This document shows positions 7,356 through 8,876 of a stretch of DNA of 8,876 bases, in pieces (positions within the stretch are counted from its first letter, which is position 1; each line of letters begins with the position of its first letter). Location: contig JAQICF010000253.1 in NCBI GenBank assembly GCA_027858795.1, positions 1 through 8,876 on the forward strand, read 5' to 3'. Origin of the DNA: Candidatus Delongbacteria bacterium. Lineage in GTDB: Bacteria; Delongbacteria; UBA4055. Made by a program: the position numbers and the translations under genes. The notes beneath the pieces were generated by a model that was given only the letters and a program-made list of their open reading frames with translations, searched no databases and was not told the DNA's origin.

Positions 7356-8473
7356 TATGTTTTTCTTTCCAATTCTGTTATAATTATTTCAGCTAAATAA
7401 CCCGAAGCTTTTTTGAGATCATATTTTTCTTCAATTATTTTTCTTCCGTTCTTCCCCATTTCTTTTCTTAGATCTTCATTGTTGATTAAAATATCAAGAT
7501 ATTCTATCCAATCTTCAGCACTTTTTGCACCAAATCCATTCTTACCCTGTGAGATCAATTGATTGTTTATACCTATTGGAGAGCAAACTACAGGAAGGGA
7601 CATAGCAAAATATTGCAAGATCTTCAAACCACCTTTCCCTTTCGACCATTTGTCGTCAGTTAATGGCATAATTCCGATGTCAAAATCAGATAGAAGTTTT
7701 ATTTCAGTTTCTTCAGACCAATCAAGAAATTGGATATTCACATTTTTCAACTCGAATTTTTTAGCCCCAATAAGATGAAATTCAATATTTGAGTATTTAT
7801 TTTGTAGCTCAATCAAAACTTCAGATATGTCCTGTACATATTTTGTCGTTACAGGTGAACCAATCCAACCAATTACAATTTTACTTCGATGATCTTTTTT
7901 TAAAGGAATGTATAAACTACTATCGATCGGTCCGGTGATGATATGTACATTTTTGTTGAATTTCTTAACATATTCTGCCAAATATGGAGTTGTAACTGTT
8001 ACTGCTTTTGCACATTTTAGCATTTTCACAAGATTATTTTTTCTAAGTTTAAAGAAAATATAGTCCAAACTAAAAAATGACGGTTTTATTGTAGAATGAT
8101 TTTCATATAATGCATCATCAAGATCAAAAATAATATTATTGTTTAATTTTCTTAAGAGAAATAAATAGAACGAAGGTAAAACATCCTTTTGAATGAATAT
8201 CACATCGTACCTTCTTGCTTGCAATATGTGGAAAAACCTTTTAAAGAGAGCTGAGATAACTAAATATGATTTAATAACTGGTTTTAAAAATTTGTTTACC
8301 TTTTTTAACCCTAATAAAATATTGTAAGCTCTGTCATTTATAAGAGGAAGTACCTTACATTCAATCCCGTCTTTTTTTAGATAAGGTATGTATTGGTATA
8401 GTCGATATCTACTTGATGCTCCTTGTCTTCCAAAAAGTGAGAGTCCTAGTATATTTAGTTTTTTATTTTCCAT
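7355..8473 (-). CDS. GT4-type (GT-B fold) glycosyltransferase
   Basis: This 372-residue cytosolic enzyme probably adds a sugar from a nucleotide donor to a lipid-linked acceptor. The N-terminal half has the acceptor-side loop FGRQGASSRYRLYQYIP (14-30) and the block FDLDDALYEN (116-125). The C-terminal half opens with IGWIGSPVTT (201-210) and carries the donor-site region KGKGGLKILQYFAMSLPVV (278-296), followed by SPIGINNQLI. Many GT4 enzymes have a Glu where this one has the Gln of LQY, a change I recall as common in this subfamily, so not evidence of inactivity. The frame is open to ATG 8516-8518, but I choose ATG 8471-8473. It has AAGG 6 nt upstream, gives the natural start MENKKLNILG, and overlaps the upstream gene by only 11 bp rather than 56. 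Its stop overlaps the MBOAT start. Donor and acceptor are unknown. Confidence 0.87.
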   Translation of the reverse strand: MENKKLNILGLSLFGRQGASSRYRLYQYIPYLKKDGIECKVLPLINDRAYNILLGLKKVNKFLKPVIKSYLVISALFKRFFHILQARRYDVIFIQKDVLPSFYLFLLRKLNNNIIFDLDDALYENHSTIKPSFFSLDYIFFKLRKNNLVKMLKCAKAVTVTTPYLAEYVKKFNKNVHIITGPIDSSLYIPLKKDHRSKIVIGWIGSPVTTKYVQDISEVLIELQNKYSNIEFHLIGAKKFELKNVNIQFLDWSEETEIKLLSDFDIGIMPLTDDKWSKGKGGLKILQYFAMSLPVVCSPIGINNQLISQGKNGFGAKSAEDWIEYLDILINNEDLRKEMGKNGRKIIEEKYDLKKASGYLAEIIITELERKT

Positions 8474-8876
8474 TCTTAACCTTAAAGATACTTTCAAAAA
8501 ACAAGACCAATCCACCAATTAAGCTGAGATTAATTGCACTCAGGAAAGATAAAAAAGCAAAAACTAAAGCACTTTCTTTAGATATTCCCCAAAATCCTAA
8601 TGCAAAAATGAAAATACCTTCTCTTACCCCAATTCCATTAATACTTATTGGAATACTTATTATTACGGCTGTAATTGAAAAGATTATAGCCATATCAACA
8701 AATCCTAAATCCAATCCTAAAGAGTGTGCAAAAAAGCAATGAGCAGCAACATTGATGAACTGAATAAGCAAAGATATGCCCATTGTGTTAATTACATTAA
8801 TATTTTTTATCCTTTGGGCATATGTTGTTTTCTTCTCGAGATAAACTAATATAGAATTTTTGAAGTATAGAAAAAC
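8463..8876 (-). CDS. Partial UPF0104/AglD-type (LPG-synthase-like) multi-pass membrane protein, 3' end only
   Basis: The frame is open from the right edge to TAA 8463-8465, giving 137 visible residues. The start lies outside the window, and the ATG at 8781-8783 is internal. The visible part has a basic cytosolic loop (KKTTYAQRIKN), then hydrophobic helices. Between them, at about residues 76-87, is PISINGIGVREG, the hallmark of the lysylphosphatidylglycerol-synthase transmembrane/UPF0104 family. Full-length members are about 300-340 residues, so roughly the last 40% is seen. Such proteins resemble the membrane half of MprF and are frequent in glycan and lipid-sugar gene clusters, where a flippase-like role is often proposed. 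I treat this as inference. The 3' end holds the ribosome site and first codons of the GT4 gene, so the two are translationally linked. Confidence 0.82.
   Translation of the reverse strand, partial: VFLYFKNSILVYLEKKTTYAQRIKNINVINTMGISLLIQFINVAAHCFFAHSLGLDLGFVDMAIIFSITAVIISIPISINGIGVREGIFIFALGFWGISKESALVFAFLSFLSAINLSLIGGLVLFFESIFKVKNGK
8480..8483 (-). promoter_or_regulatory. Ribosome binding site AAGG deciding the GT4 start
   Basis: On the minus strand AAGG lies 6 nt before the ATG at 8471-8473, within the last codons of the upstream membrane-protein gene. No comparable site was seen for the longer frame, which supports the shorter GT4 protein. Confidence 0.5.

Noticed and set aside
7563..7778. 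Plus-strand frame of 71 codons
   Set aside because: It is antisense to the donor-site part of the GT4 gene, where conserved motifs explain the sequence.
8413..8742. Plus-strand frame of 109 codons
   Set aside because: It is antisense to the end of the UPF0104-type gene and the start of the GT4 gene, both with clear family motifs. The translation is a Lys/Ile/Pro-rich shadow.
1..8876. CRISPR array, tRNA/rRNA, insertion sequence or toxin-antitoxin genes
   Set aside because: I saw no regularly spaced repeats, no tRNA-like cloverleaf, no transposase motifs or terminal repeats, and no small paired genes. Coding sequence fills almost all of the window.

Overview
The window is one minus-strand gene cluster for building and decorating a surface glycan. 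The DNA is AT-rich (roughly 30% GC by eye). Seven complete genes and one truncated gene are packed head to tail. Junctions range from an 11-bp overlap to an 11-bp gap, with a single longer gap of 92 bp. The membrane-enzyme families, low GC and patchy Shine-Dalgarno use suggest a low-GC Gram-negative-type bacterium, perhaps of the Bacteroidota/Ignavibacteria kind. That is a weak inference: there is no rRNA or housekeeping gene to anchor it.

In transcription order (right to left) the layout is: the 3' part of a UPF0104/AglD-type multi-pass membrane protein (runs off the right edge); a GT4-type cytosolic glycosyltransferase; an MBOAT O-acyltransferase; a membrane-anchored SGNH-hydrolase-like partner; a GT-C (GT39-like) membrane glycosyltransferase; a GT2 polyprenyl-phosphate-sugar synthase-like enzyme with two C-terminal membrane segments; the 92-bp gap with a good sigma70-like promoter; a second GT2 enzyme of a different subfamily; and a second GT-C glycosyltransferase, probably starting at GTG. 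At the far left, about 30 codons of an open plus-strand frame end at position 94. They may be the tail of a convergent gene.

How the genes could work together (inference from family knowledge): the GT4 enzyme adds a sugar from a nucleotide donor at the inner face of the membrane. The two GT2 enzymes would charge polyprenyl phosphate with a sugar. The two GT-C proteins would use such lipid-linked sugars to add residues on the outer/periplasmic face. The MBOAT/SGNH pair would pass acyl groups across the membrane onto the glycan, as in alginate, cellulose or teichoic acid acylation systems. No Wzx flippase, Wzy polymerase, ligase or Wza/Wzc export gene is in the window, so the polymer and its export route cannot be named.

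I find no clear sign of a wholly new system. The most distinctive point is the mirrored GT-C/GT2/GT2/GT-C arrangement next to an acylation pair, with an internal promoter at the centre of symmetry.
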